Origin: Melioribacteraceae bacterium
GTDB taxonomy: Bacteria > Bacteroidota > Ignavibacteria > Ignavibacteriales > Melioribacteraceae
Direction: 5' to 3'
DNA length: 46,157 nucleotides
Assembly (NCBI GenBank): GCA_016342755.1
Contig: JAEINS010000032.1
Coordinates: forward strand, 1-46,157
How positions within the stretch are numbered: position 1 is the first letter of the stretch; the number at the start of each line of letters is the position of its first letter. Made by a program: the position numbers and the translations under genes. Below are positions 1 to 8,442 of this stretch, piece after piece. Under the pieces are notes generated by a model. That model was not told the DNA's origin. It did no database searches and saw nothing but the letters and a program-made list of their open reading frames with translations.

Positions 1-82
1 TTAGGATGGCTAAAATTCCACTTTTTTCGGGAATTTTAATTGTCGTTTAAAAGGAATTATAAATGTCGTTAATCAAAGTTTA

Positions 83-337
83 TTGAAATTTAGAAACATC
101 ACTCAATCAATGAGTAGAAAAGGCAATTGCTATGATAACGCTACTGTTGAATCATTCTTTCATACTCTGAAGGTCGAATGGCTCTACAGAGATAATGTTT
201 CTGATTTCAGAACTACAGAGTTAAAGATATTTCGATATATTGAAGGATTTTATAATACAAGAAGGTTGCATTCTGCTATTGGATATCTTACTCCTAAAGA
301 AATGAAATCTAGATTTGAACTATTGGATACATATTAG
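83..337 (+). pseudogene. IS3-family transposase (OrfB), C-terminal fragment
   Basis: This is the end of an IS3/IS150-type DDE integrase core. The stretch SMSRKGNCYDNA followed by ESFF contains the last catalytic acid (the E of DDE), and the YNxxRLHSAIGYLTP signature closes the domain. The first two catalytic aspartates and the HSDxGSQY region are absent. The frame is open only from about base 14, and the residues before ITQSMS do not look like transposase, so the gene is truncated on its 5' side. The apparent TTG start is not a real start. The fragment should be inactive. A shorter remnant of the same family lies inverted at 1325-1459. Confidence 0.85.
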
Positions 338-370
338 TAATTTGGTGTCTAACTTTTTGGGGACAGATCA
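338..370 (+). mobile_element. Terminal end of IS3-family remnant
   Basis: The sequence after the transposase stop matches, in inverted orientation and with few differences, the bases at 1325-1357. The shared outer tip reads TGATCTGTCCCC on the minus strand. Homology stops at 370, which marks the IS boundary. The boundary lies inside the reading frame of the neighbouring minus-strand lipoprotein gene. Confidence 0.75.
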
Positions 371-1143
371 CTTCCACTTCCTGAAAGAAATAAGGTATTA
401 GTTCCAAAGGTTATTCCTTCACCAAATGTATACATGAATTCATCTAATAATTTCCATTCCCCATTTTTAAGTTTATAAAAGTGGGACCAATGATAAGGAT
501 AAATCGTACCACCTAGAGCATACATCTCTCCTTGATATTCTCTAATTCCTCCAATACCAAAATCTGTATCTTCACCTTTGTCAATTTTAATAGTATCTGC
601 AAACCATTCTATTCCATCATAATGCAAAACTAGACCATCATGACCGCATGCCCAAATATCACCAGATTCAGATTCCCAAACATCATATAATACAGATTCA
701 TAATCAAAAGAATGTTCTATCCAAGATGCATTTAAATTCTGAACTAATTTTGTTTGAATCTTCCTCCCATCATGTGTACTATAACCTCGACCACCTGCTA
801 TCCAGAAGTTATAACTCGATATTCCTTCAATGTCTAAATATTCTGAGAATGATATACCTTGGTCAAATAATTCTATTGGCTCCCATTTTTCACCATCATA
901 ATTGTATAAATCCGGACCGGCATCAGCATGTCCACATATATAAAGATCATCAGAAGACTTTCCCCATATTTGTCTCATCAGATTTTGAAAATGAATTTCA
1001 TTGGGATTTTCTACATATTCAGTACTCCACTTGTAGTTTTTGATGCTTTTTGCTGATAGTGGTTCTACACCATTATCCTCACAATTAATAAGAAAAAGAG
1101 AGGTGAATATCAGAGTTAAAAATATAATTAATGCTTTTTTCAT
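349..1143 (-). CDS. Lipoprotein, 3'-truncated by an IS end
   Basis: The N-terminus is a lipoprotein signal: MKKALIIFLTLIF, a hydrophobic run, then LINC as lipobox (Cys about residue 21). The mature part is rich in Trp, Gly and Asp, with repeated blocks such as IWGKSSDDLYICG and VWESESGDIWACGHDG. These resemble blades of a secreted beta-propeller, but I cannot name a family. The last seven or so codons (about DLSPKS) are IS end sequence, because the IS boundary is at base 370. The natural C-terminus is therefore lost and the frame ends at a stop inside the IS. The original protein was probably longer. Function unknown. Confidence 0.7.
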   Translation of the reverse strand: MKKALIIFLTLIFTSLFLINCEDNGVEPLSAKSIKNYKWSTEYVENPNEIHFQNLMRQIWGKSSDDLYICGHADAGPDLYNYDGEKWEPIELFDQGISFSEYLDIEGISSYNFWIAGGRGYSTHDGRKIQTKLVQNLNASWIEHSFDYESVLYDVWESESGDIWACGHDGLVLHYDGIEWFADTIKIDKGEDTDFGIGGIREYQGEMYALGGTIYPYHWSHFYKLKNGEWKLLDEFMYTFGEGITFGTNTLFLSGSGSDLSPKS

Positions 1144-1324
1144 GTCCAGTCCTAATTGATGATTAATAAATACATTCTGGAAATATATAAAATTTTAGTA
1201 ATTCTCTTTTTGTAAGAGGTTAAAGGTGCCCCTCAAACCTAATAATTTAACCTACTAAATAAAAACTTGGAGGTAACTTAAGTTTATAATAATGTTTTGT
1301 CAATATATGCTACCCCAAAAAAAC

Positions 1325-1459
1325 TGATCTGTCCCCCAAAAGTTGGACACTAAATTACTAATATGAATCCTAAAGTTCAAGTCTAGATTTCATTTCTTTA
1401 GGTGTAATATAACCAATAGCCGAATGTAACCTTCTGGTATTATAAAAACCTTCAATGTA
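1325..1459 (-). mobile_element. IS3-family remnant, inverted relative to the one at 83-370
   Basis: The reverse complement encodes the last 29 or so transposase residues (YIEGFYNTRRLHSAIGY then ITPKEMKSRLEL and a stop), followed by the same terminal sequence as at 338-370. Only about 135 bp remains. The inner edge at about 1459 touches the start of the phage-like reading frame. The two remnants face each other with their outer tips inward and enclose 371-1324. Confidence 0.8.
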
Positions 1460-1800
1460 TGGAAGTTAAAAGTGTATCTGTCAAATTTTTAGCTGGACAA
1501 AGTATAAGTGAAATTCTTACATTGAATTCACAAAAAATAATTGGTTTTAGAATTCCTAACGATTGGGATTCAGCGAACTTAACAATACTTAATGCAACTC
1601 CAGAATATCCTGATTATGCTGATGTTATTACAGAAACTGCGAGTGAATTAGAAGTCCTAGCAGTTGCTGGCAAGTACACAAAAGTTAGTCCAGATGATTT
1701 TGCTGGATTTGATAATATTAAATTGAGATCTGGGATAAGTAGTTCACCAGTCAATCAAACTTCTGAAAGAATTATTGAAGTTAGAGTTAGAGAGTATTAA
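1459..1800 (+). CDS. Phage-type small structural protein, 5' end abutting an IS remnant
   Basis: This 113-residue protein has the layout I associate with a small protein common in phage structural regions. It has a short beta N-terminus with GQSIS, then IIGFRIPNDWDSANLTI, a central acidic part, and AGKYTKVSPDDFAGFDNIKLRSG followed by SPVNQ and a basic C-terminus. The ATG lies exactly at the IS junction (its bases are shared with the transposase codons), so the native start is probably lost or replaced and a few residues may be missing. It stands alone with no other phage gene in view, next to a tRNA-end remnant. Family assignment is from memory of the motif pattern; precise function unknown. 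Confidence 0.55.
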   Translation: MEVKSVSVKFLAGQSISEILTLNSQKIIGFRIPNDWDSANLTILNATPEYPDYADVITETASELEVLAVAGKYTKVSPDDFAGFDNIKLRSGISSSPVNQTSERIIEVRVREY

Positions 1801-2013
1801 TATATAGATAAGTTCTTTTAAATTTTTAATGAAATTCACTCAAATAATGCCTTAAAAACTAAGTCGATTTTGTGAAATTTTGAGGTTCCGATTTCAGCTT
1901 ATAATCAAAGTTTTTTATTGAAGCGAACGAAATTGAAAACAAGAATGACTGTACTTTTAACTGTACGCTTAAAAATTAATGCGTATTTGATCTAAAAGCT
2001 TAATTCTTAAATG
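1801..2013. other. Gene-less stretch before tRNA remnant
   Basis: No convincing reading frame is seen. The DNA is AT-rich and contains a direct repeat of ACTGTAC (about 1946-1966). It is probably non-coding residue of the integrated element whose edge is at 2014-2033. Confidence 0.4.
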
Positions 2014-2033
2014 TTCGAGTCCCGTACGGGTCA
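2014..2033 (+). other. tRNA 3'-end remnant, candidate attachment site
   Basis: TTCGAGT followed by CCCGT and ACGGGTCA is what the T-loop, the 3' half of the T-stem and the 3' acceptor strand of a tRNA look like. The matching 5' half of the T-stem (ACGGG) is not present: the bases before TTCGAGT are AAATG. No upstream acceptor strand or D and anticodon arms can be folded. This is the signature left when an element integrates at a tRNA 3' end and the intact tRNA sits at the other junction, here outside the window. The neighbouring phage-type protein supports this. No integrase is seen. Confidence 0.55.
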
Positions 2034-2041
2034 CATTCTAT

Positions 2042-2075
2042 AAAGCCTCAAAGTTTTTTCTTTGAGGCTTTTTTT
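2042..2075 (+). terminator. Rho-independent terminator
   Basis: A 12-bp stem (AAAGCCTCAAAG with CTTTGAGGCTTT) closes a six-T loop and runs into a T tract. It directly follows the tRNA-end remnant and was probably the terminator of the original tRNA gene. Confidence 0.85.
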
Positions 2076-2169
2076 CGTTTAAAGACATTTACAAATTTCC
2101 AATTTTTTTGCCGTTCTGTTAAATTTCTATTAAATTTGAACTTACAAATCTTGGTTTATGGATAGATAA

Positions 2170-2973
2170 ATGGAAGAAAACAAATATATTTCGGAAATAC
2201 ATAAAAGTGATGTTTATATAACTGAAAATGATAAAAAACCATTATTTGGTCCAACAATAAACTATCTATATAACTTCTCGAAAATTATATACCGTTCCTA
2301 TAAATACACTACAAAAGGTGAGTATGACAGATACAAGTGGGTTTGGTCCTCATACAAAATTATGAAGGCACTAGAAAATGCCAGAGTAAAGATAAGTATT
2401 AAAGGAATTCAAAATATACGAAGTTTAGATGATTCAGCGGTTTTTATTTCCAATCATATGAGTGCTTTAGAAACAGTTATACTTCCGGCAATAATTCAGC
2501 CGGTGCGTCCGGTATGTTTTATCATGAAAAAGGAATTGGTTAAATTCCCGTTTTTTGGTCCGGTTACAGCGGCAAGGCATCCAATTTTAGTTGGAAGGGA
2601 AAATCCAAGAGAAGATCTTAAAAAAGTTATTCAAGAGGGTGCGGACAGATTAAACAATAATATGTCAATCATAGTTTTCCCCCAGAAGACGAGAAGTAAT
2701 TATTTAGAAAAATCTTCTTTTAATACGCTTGGTGTCAAATTAGCCAAAAAAAACAACAAATATGTAGTTCCGGTTGCTTTAGTTTCAGATGCCTGGAGCA
2801 ATGGAAAAATCATCAAGGATTTTGGAAAAATTCATCCGGAGAGGCAGGTTTATTTGGAATTTGGCGAGCCATTTAAAGTTGAGGGAAACGGAGCTGAAGA
2901 ACATAAACGGGTAGTTGAATTTATTTCTAACAGGTTTATTGAGTGGGGCAGAGAAGACTTTATTAGAGAATAG
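2170..2973 (+). CDS. PlsC-type lysophospholipid acyltransferase, variant motifs
   Basis: This is a glycerophosphate acyltransferase-fold protein (267 aa) that would transfer an acyl chain to a lysophospholipid or a related acceptor at the inner membrane. Motif I reads NHMSALE, so the catalytic His is present but the usual HX4D aspartate is Glu. A central RHPILVGREN matches motif II. Motif III reads FPQKTRS rather than the canonical FPEGTRS. The protein is longer than minimal PlsC because of about 85 residues before motif I. A preceding ATG at 2158 reads only three codons, so 2170 is the start. The altered acidic positions suggest a distinct subgroup with a different acceptor. Membership in the acyltransferase family is solid; the substrate is not known. 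Confidence 0.8.
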   Translation: MEENKYISEIHKSDVYITENDKKPLFGPTINYLYNFSKIIYRSYKYTTKGEYDRYKWVWSSYKIMKALENARVKISIKGIQNIRSLDDSAVFISNHMSALETVILPAIIQPVRPVCFIMKKELVKFPFFGPVTAARHPILVGRENPREDLKKVIQEGADRLNNNMSIIVFPQKTRSNYLEKSSFNTLGVKLAKKNNKYVVPVALVSDAWSNGKIIKDFGKIHPERQVYLEFGEPFKVEGNGAEEHKRVVEFISNRFIEWGREDFIRE

Positions 2974-2990
2974 TTTGCGGTTGTAAATTT

Positions 2991-3141
2991 TTATTTAATT
3001 CTGTTTTATTCGTTTATATTATACTTCACTTATAATATTATAAAATTCATTAAAATATTATAATATTCCATTAAAATAAGGAAATTTCTAAGTTTTTTTT
3101 GCAAACGGATTAAAGATTTCTTATTTTATGGAGCGATATTT
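2991..3141. other. AT-rich intergenic stretch
   Basis: It contains near-repeats of ATTATAA and CATTAAAATA (about 3028-3077) and no gene. It is probably the promoter region of the downstream carboxypeptidase gene. Confidence 0.3.
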
Positions 3142-3162
3142 TTGCATCATACAGGAAGTTAT

Positions 3163-4110
3163 ATGAAACTTATCAAACCCAAAAAACTGAACAAAGGTGA
3201 TTTAATTGGGGTCATTTCTCCCGCTTCTAGTCCTGCCGATCCAGATAAAATTGAAAAAGGTGTTAAGTATTTAGAAAGTTTAGGTTATTCTGTTGCCGTT
3301 GGCAAACATGTAGGTAAAGAAGAAGGATATTTAGCCGGATCTGATGAAGAACGTCTTGAAGATTTGCACGGAATGTTTGCAAATAAGGATGTAAAGGCCA
3401 TTATTAATGTAAGAGGCGGATATGGATCAGGAAGACTTTTAAATAAGATCGATTATAATCTGATTAAGAAAAACCCTAAAATATTTGTCGGCTATAGCGA
3501 TATTACCGTCCTACAGATGGCATTTTTAAAAAAATGCGGATTAGTAACTTTTGCCGGACCAATGGTTGCTGTTGATTTTTGGGAAGAGGAAGTAAGCGAA
3601 TTTACAGAAGAAAATTTCTGGAGATTAATTACATCAACCAGAAAGATTGGAAAACTTCATAATCCTCAGGAAGAAAAATTTCACATTCTTAACAAAGGTC
3701 GTGGAGAAGGACAATTAATTGGCGGAAATTTAGCCTTATTAGCCTCAATAATGGGAACAGAGTTTTTTCCAAACCTAAAAGACGCGGTCTTATTACTGGA
3801 AGATATTGGTGAACCTCCTTACAGAATTGACAGAATGTTTTATCAATTGAAGCTTCAAAAAGATTTTGATAAACTTCAGGCACTTGTTTTAGGAAGATTT
3901 GTTAAGTGTTATGATTCTGATGAACCGGAAAAGAAAACACAATCTTTAAATGAAGTAATAAGTGATTACTGGGCAGGTGAAAAACTTCCGGTTATTTATA
4001 ACGTAAAACATGGTCATATTAAAGATAATATAACAATTCCATTCGGATTACAGTGTAAAGTAAACTCATCCCGCGGATTTATAGAGATTATGGAAGGTGC
4101 TGTAATATAA
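3163..4110 (+). CDS. ldcA: LD-carboxypeptidase (S66 family)
   Basis: This is a muramoyl-tetrapeptide carboxypeptidase that removes the terminal D-alanine from murein tetrapeptides during cell-wall recycling. The S66 signatures are all visible: GVISPASSP near the N-terminus, the nucleophile Ser in FVGYSDIT, the Glu region LLLEDIGEPPYRIDR, and the His in NVKHGH near the C-terminus. I chose ATG 3163 over the in-frame TTG at 3142 because AGGAAG lies at the right distance before the ATG and the protein then begins MKLIKPKKLNKGDLIGVISP, as family members do. Length is about 315 aa, normal for the family. No signal peptide is seen, so it is cytoplasmic. Confidence 0.93.
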   Translation: MKLIKPKKLNKGDLIGVISPASSPADPDKIEKGVKYLESLGYSVAVGKHVGKEEGYLAGSDEERLEDLHGMFANKDVKAIINVRGGYGSGRLLNKIDYNLIKKNPKIFVGYSDITVLQMAFLKKCGLVTFAGPMVAVDFWEEEVSEFTEENFWRLITSTRKIGKLHNPQEEKFHILNKGRGEGQLIGGNLALLASIMGTEFFPNLKDAVLLLEDIGEPPYRIDRMFYQLKLQKDFDKLQALVLGRFVKCYDSDEPEKKTQSLNEVISDYWAGEKLPVIYNVKHGHIKDNITIPFGLQCKVNSSRGFIEIMEGAVI

Positions 4111-4119
4111 ATTTATTTA

Positions 4120-4156
4120 ACAAATAAGTCTCAGCTATATTCTGGGACTTATTTGT
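4120..4156 (+). terminator. Stem-loop after ldcA
   Basis: A 15-bp stem (ACAAATAAGTCTCAG against CTGGGACTTATTTGT, one G-U pair) closes a seven-base loop. Only a weak T run follows, so termination is likely but not certain. Confidence 0.55.
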
Positions 4157-4339
4157 CCTAATTAAACGATTAAGATTAACTCTCCTATTTTTCCCATAAA
4201 ACCCATATTCTATAAAGTAAATTCTCCATTCTAAGAAAATATTTTTCATCCGTGCATTTTTTCATAATTATAAAAGATTTTTTTTTGGTATGCTTATTGA
4301 ATAAATGCAATTTTAATTTTTGCGTAGCTGGAGTACTTT

Positions 4340-5731
4340 ATGGAATTTATAAATGAAGAATATCTTAATTCCTTAATTGATGATAAAAAACTATTTGATG
4401 TTTCTTATCAGAAAGAAATTATCGAAAAATCGAAACTGGCAAAAGGATTAACACTTGAAGAATCTGCAGCATTATTAAATATAAATGATCCGGAAGTTCT
4501 AAATGAAATGTTTCATACCGCAAAAGAAGTTAAAGAAAAAATTTACGGAAACAGATTAGTTTTATTTGCCCCTCTTTATTTAACCAATCTTTGTGTTAAT
4601 AATTGTCTTTATTGTGCTTTTAGAAGGGATAATAAAGAATTAACCAGAGTAACACTTTCGCTTGATGATATAAAAAGTGAGACTAAATATTTAGTTGAAC
4701 AAGGACATAAACGTCTGCTTCTTGTTGCGGGCGAGCATCCTAAAAAATCGGAATTAGGATTTATTGGCGAAGCTGTTAAAGCTATTTATAATGTAAATAT
4801 AAATGGCGGCAACATAAGAAGGATAAATATAAATACGGCTCCAATGTCTATTGATGATTTCAAAGTGTTAAAATCATTTGAAGTTGGAACGTATCAGTGT
4901 TTCCAGGAAACATATCATTACGATACTTATATGAAAATGCATCCATCCGGACCAAAGAAAGATTATTCATATCGTTTATATGCTATGGATCGTGCAATTC
5001 AGGCAGGAATTGATGATGTTGGTATTGGCGCGTTGTTTGGCTTAACAGATTATAAATTTGAAACACTTGCCCTTCTTAGTCATGCTATTTATTTAGATCA
5101 TACTTACGGAATTGGGCCGCATACAATATCTGTTCCTCGTCTGGAACCAGCAAACAACGCACCTGTTGCAGAAAAGCCGCCGTTTGCTGTAAGTGACGAT
5201 GATTTCAAGAAACTTGTTGCTATAATTAGATTAGCTGTTCCATACACGGGAATTATACTTTCTACAAGAGAAAGACCGGAGTTAAGAAGAGAAGTTTTTG
5301 AATTAGGAATTTCGCAGATAAGTGCCGGAAGCAGAACCTCGCCGGGAGCCTATAAAGAATCGCAGGATTCAATGGAAGAACATCAGATGGAACAGTTTCA
5401 GCTGGGGGATCACAGATCGTTAGATCAGGTTGTTAAAGACTGTACCGAACTGGGTTATCTTCCAAGCTTCTGTACAGCCTGCTACAGATCGGATAGAACC
5501 GGTGACCGTTTTATGGCATTAGCGAAAACCGGAAAAATCGGTAAACTTTGTGCCCCAAATGCTCTGGCAACTTTTAAAGAATATCTTAATGATTTTGCCT
5601 CTGAAGAAACAAAAAAAACCGCTTTAGCAGCAATTGAAAAATTTATTAAAAATGAAGATGAAGCGTTGCAAAACAAAATTAATAAAATGATTGAACGTGT
5701 TGATAAAGGTGAAAGAGACGTATTCTTTTAA
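4340..5731 (+). CDS. hydG: [FeFe]-hydrogenase maturase HydG (radical SAM tyrosine lyase)
   Basis: HydG cleaves tyrosine to p-cresol, CO and cyanide and delivers Fe(CO)2(CN) units for the H-cluster of [FeFe]-hydrogenases. The radical-SAM cluster motif CX3CX2C is at Cys85, Cys89 and Cys92 (CVNNCLYC). The second, HydG-specific cluster motif CX2CX22C is near residues 378-404 and has the exact spacing. Length (463 aa) is normal for HydG and longer than ThiH, which lacks the second motif in this form. hydE follows after six bases, so the two are co-transcribed. Neither a HydF gene nor a hydrogenase structural gene is in the window. Confidence 0.95.
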   Translation: MEFINEEYLNSLIDDKKLFDVSYQKEIIEKSKLAKGLTLEESAALLNINDPEVLNEMFHTAKEVKEKIYGNRLVLFAPLYLTNLCVNNCLYCAFRRDNKELTRVTLSLDDIKSETKYLVEQGHKRLLLVAGEHPKKSELGFIGEAVKAIYNVNINGGNIRRININTAPMSIDDFKVLKSFEVGTYQCFQETYHYDTYMKMHPSGPKKDYSYRLYAMDRAIQAGIDDVGIGALFGLTDYKFETLALLSHAIYLDHTYGIGPHTISVPRLEPANNAPVAEKPPFAVSDDDFKKLVAIIRLAVPYTGIILSTRERPELRREVFELGISQISAGSRTSPGAYKESQDSMEEHQMEQFQLGDHRSLDQVVKDCTELGYLPSFCTACYRSDRTGDRFMALAKTGKIGKLCAPNALATFKEYLNDFASEETKKTALAAIEKFIKNEDEALQNKINKMIERVDKGERDVFF

Positions 5732-5737
5732 GATTGT

Positions 5738-6790
5738 ATGAATGGTAAATTTGTGAATAAAGAATTAAATAAAATATTGCTTCAGGAAGAATTTACAAAA
5801 GATGATATAGTATATCTTTTAAGTCTGGAAGATGAAAAAAGCATTGAAATCCTGTTTGCCAGAGCCGATAAAATAAGAAAATTATATTGTGATGATGAAG
5901 TACATCTTCGCGGTGTTATCGAATTCTCAAATTTTTGCGAAGAGAACTGCATGTACTGTGGTCTTCGAAAAGATAATGAAAAAGTTCCGCGTTATAGAAT
6001 GCGTCCCGATGAAATAATTGAAACCGCCAAGCGTATTGCAAATCAGGGTATTCACACAATTGTTTTACAATCCGGACAAGATTTTTATTTCGATTCGGAT
6101 ATGATTTCATTTCTGATTTATTCTATTAAAAATGATTGTGATGTTGCAATTACACTTTCGCTTGGAGAACGTTCTTTCGAAGAATATAAAGCATGGAAAA
6201 TTGCCGGTGCCGATAGATATTTATTAAAACATGAAACCAGTAATCCTCATCATTTTTCTATTTATCATGACAAGCAAAAATTATCTACTCGCTTAGAACA
6301 CTTAAAATATCTAAAAAAGATTGGTTATCAGGTTGGTTCTGGAAATATGATTGGTTTACCTTTGCAGACAATTGAAGATATAGCCGATGATATACTGCTA
6401 TGCAAAGAGCTAAATATTGATATGGCGGCGTTTGGCCCTTTTATACCTTCGCCAGATACTCCATATCAAAATAAATCCGCTGGTAATGCCGTACTAACTC
6501 TTAAAGCAATGGCAGTTATAAGAATTGTTCTAAAGGATGTTCATATCCCGGCAACAACTGCTTTAGATACCATAGAAACTAAGGGAAGAGAAAAAGGTCT
6601 TAGAGCAGGCGCAAATGTTTTAATGCCTAACTTCACTCCAAACCCCTATAGAGATCAATATCAGATTTATCCAACATCTGTTAGAAAAGATTTAGATCCT
6701 TCACTAAGCGGAATTAGAATGCAGAACAGAATTGAATCTATTGGCAGAAAAGTTTCGCAATCTAAAGGCGATTCTCTAAAAATGTATTAG
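5738..6790 (+). CDS. hydE: [FeFe]-hydrogenase maturase HydE (radical SAM)
   Basis: HydE is the radical-SAM partner of HydG in building the dithiomethylamine-bridged H-cluster subsite. The CX3CX2C motif lies at Cys67, Cys71 and Cys74 (CEENCMYCGLR), followed by the HydE-like YRMRPDEI segment and the GxGNMIGLPLQT region of the barrel. The 350-residue length is typical. It resembles BioB and PylB in fold, but the pairing with HydG decides the assignment. The start is six bases after the hydG stop. Confidence 0.93.
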   Translation: MNGKFVNKELNKILLQEEFTKDDIVYLLSLEDEKSIEILFARADKIRKLYCDDEVHLRGVIEFSNFCEENCMYCGLRKDNEKVPRYRMRPDEIIETAKRIANQGIHTIVLQSGQDFYFDSDMISFLIYSIKNDCDVAITLSLGERSFEEYKAWKIAGADRYLLKHETSNPHHFSIYHDKQKLSTRLEHLKYLKKIGYQVGSGNMIGLPLQTIEDIADDILLCKELNIDMAAFGPFIPSPDTPYQNKSAGNAVLTLKAMAVIRIVLKDVHIPATTALDTIETKGREKGLRAGANVLMPNFTPNPYRDQYQIYPTSVRKDLDPSLSGIRMQNRIESIGRKVSQSKGDSLKMY

Positions 6791-6889
6791 GTTATTATTT
6801 AATCTCCCTAAATAATTGGTTTGTCAATTTATTTTACCTTTCTTATCTTTTAATCTTAATTTGTTGTGTATAATAAAAATGGTATGGAT

Positions 6890-7399
6890 ATGAAAATTTT
6901 TCAGCAAAGTGTTTTATTGCTAGCAGCTTTAGTGTTAATTAATTGTACTTCAAAAAATGATAAAGATTATTATGATTCCGCAAAATCTAAAATTGAAGCG
7001 AAGAAATATTCAGAAGCTCTTACAGAGTTTGAAACTCTGTTAAAAGAATTTCCGGAAAGCACCTATAAAGCAGAAGTTATTTTAGAAATTGGTAAACTAT
7101 ATCACGGAAAAGTTAATAAAGAAATCAGTGAACTTGAATCATACAACCGTGCCGTAACAAATTACTTAAAAGTATATACAGAATATCCTAAGTATGAAGG
7201 TTCAGCAAAAGCATTGTTTATGTCGGGTTTTATTTTAGCAAACGAAATTAAAAATCTTGATTCCGCAAAAGCAACATACAAACTTTTTCTAGAGAAATAT
7301 CCTAATGATAATCTGGCACCTTCAGTTCAGTCTGAATTAGATAATCTGGGAATGGATCCAGATGAAATTTTGCAGAAGATAATAAAAGAAACAGAGTGA
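6890..7399 (+). CDS. TPR lipoprotein (BamD/YbgF-like)
   Basis: This short lipoprotein has signal MKIFQQSVLLLAALVLINC, with the lipobox Cys at about residue 19. The mature part contains tetratricopeptide-like helical repeats: YDSAKSKIEAKKYSEALTEF, a second around YNRAVTNYLKVYTEYP, and a third around AKATYKLFLEKYPND. The arrangement resembles outer-membrane assembly lipoproteins of the BamD/YfiO type, but the protein is shorter (about 170 aa), so I do not assign that role. Three in-frame starts exist (GTG 6866, ATG 6884, ATG 6890) and none has a clear ribosome site; the last gives the most usual signal peptide. Its stop overlaps the GTG start of the DUF58 gene by four bases. Confidence 0.75.
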   Translation: MKIFQQSVLLLAALVLINCTSKNDKDYYDSAKSKIEAKKYSEALTEFETLLKEFPESTYKAEVILEIGKLYHGKVNKEISELESYNRAVTNYLKVYTEYPKYEGSAKALFMSGFILANEIKNLDSAKATYKLFLEKYPNDNLAPSVQSELDNLGMDPDEILQKIIKETE

Positions 7400-8301
7400 A
7401 TCAAAACTCAAAAGTAAAGAACCAGCTTGACCCCGAATTTATTTCTAAGCTTAAAAATCTTGAGTTAAAGGCTTCTAATGTAGTTGAAGGTTTTATGGTA
7501 GGACTTCACAAAAGTCCTTACCATGGCTTCAGTGCTGAGTTTAGTCAACACCGGCCATACATGCAGGGCGATCCGCTTAAAAACATTGATTGGAATGTCT
7601 GGGCAAAAAGTGATAAATATTACATTAAACAGTATGAGGAGGAAACAAACCTGCTGGCGCATGTTGTGTTCGATAAGAGTAAATCGATGGATTACAAACA
7701 TACGGGTGCTATAACAAAGTTTGAGTATGGAAAAATACTTGCCGGCTCTCTTATTTATATTTTACAAAAGCAGCAGGATTCAGTTGGATTAGCACTCTAC
7801 GCGGATTCACTCGAAAAATATTTCCCTCCTAAAACTACCAGCCTATACTTAAAAACTCTTTTAGCGGCTCTCGAAAATACAAGTCCGGCACAAAAAACTG
7901 ATACTTCAAAATGTTTAAATTTAGTTGCGGAAAAAGTTCAGAAACGAGGACTTGTAATAATTATATCGGATCTATTTGATTCTTTAGACTCAGTTATAAC
8001 TGCCTTAAAACACTTTCACTATAAAAAAAATGAAGTGATAGTTTTTCAAATATTAGATCCTATTGAGAAATCTTTTGCCTTTGATAATGAAGCGGTTTTT
8101 AAAGACTTAGAAACTAAAGAAGAAATAACCACTCAGCCATATCAGATTCAGGCCGCTTATAAAAGTGCTGTAAGTGATTTTATAGAAAGTATTAAATCAG
8201 AATGTTTAAATCTTAAAATTGATTTTAATCAGATTACAACTGATCAATCATTCGATAAAGCTTTAATCAATTTTTTCAATAAACGTAAAAGACTACACTA
8301 A
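7396..8301 (+). CDS. DUF58 domain protein (vWA-like)
   Basis: This is a DUF58-family protein. The signature segment runs from about residue 38: HKSPYHGFSAEFSQHRPY, then GDPLKNIDWNVWAKSDKYYI and EEETN. After it comes an integrin/vWA-like beta strand with the metal-site pattern DKSKSM. Such proteins usually work with MoxR-type AAA+ ATPases and membrane vWA proteins in envelope stress or protein maturation. None of those partners is in this window, which is unusual. It is translationally coupled to the TPR lipoprotein by a GTGA overlap. No transmembrane segment is seen, so it is cytoplasmic. Molecular function in the family is not settled. Confidence 0.9.
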   Translation: MNQNSKVKNQLDPEFISKLKNLELKASNVVEGFMVGLHKSPYHGFSAEFSQHRPYMQGDPLKNIDWNVWAKSDKYYIKQYEEETNLLAHVVFDKSKSMDYKHTGAITKFEYGKILAGSLIYILQKQQDSVGLALYADSLEKYFPPKTTSLYLKTLLAALENTSPAQKTDTSKCLNLVAEKVQKRGLVIIISDLFDSLDSVITALKHFHYKKNEVIVFQILDPIEKSFAFDNEAVFKDLETKEEITTQPYQIQAAYKSAVSDFIESIKSECLNLKIDFNQITTDQSFDKALINFFNKRKRLH

Positions 8302-8442
8302 AATATTTCACTTAATTGTAAATTATATTACCTTTCATGCAGTTTCTATTTTTATAAAATGTTCAAATCATTATAAAGTATTTATCAATTGTTCCGATTA
8401 TAGATAAATAATACTTTAATAATCACAAATTAGGAGATAACC

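Noticed and set aside
648-1043. Plus-strand frame opposite the truncated lipoprotein gene
   Set aside because: His/Ile-rich composition is typical of an antisense shadow. The minus-strand protein has a signal peptide and lipobox.
1950-2033. A complete tRNA gene ending at 2033
   Set aside because: The 5' half of the T-stem and the acceptor partner are missing, and no D or anticodon arm folds. Only the 3' end is present.
6866-7399. HydF following HydE
   Set aside because: The gene encodes a TPR lipoprotein and has no GTPase motif.
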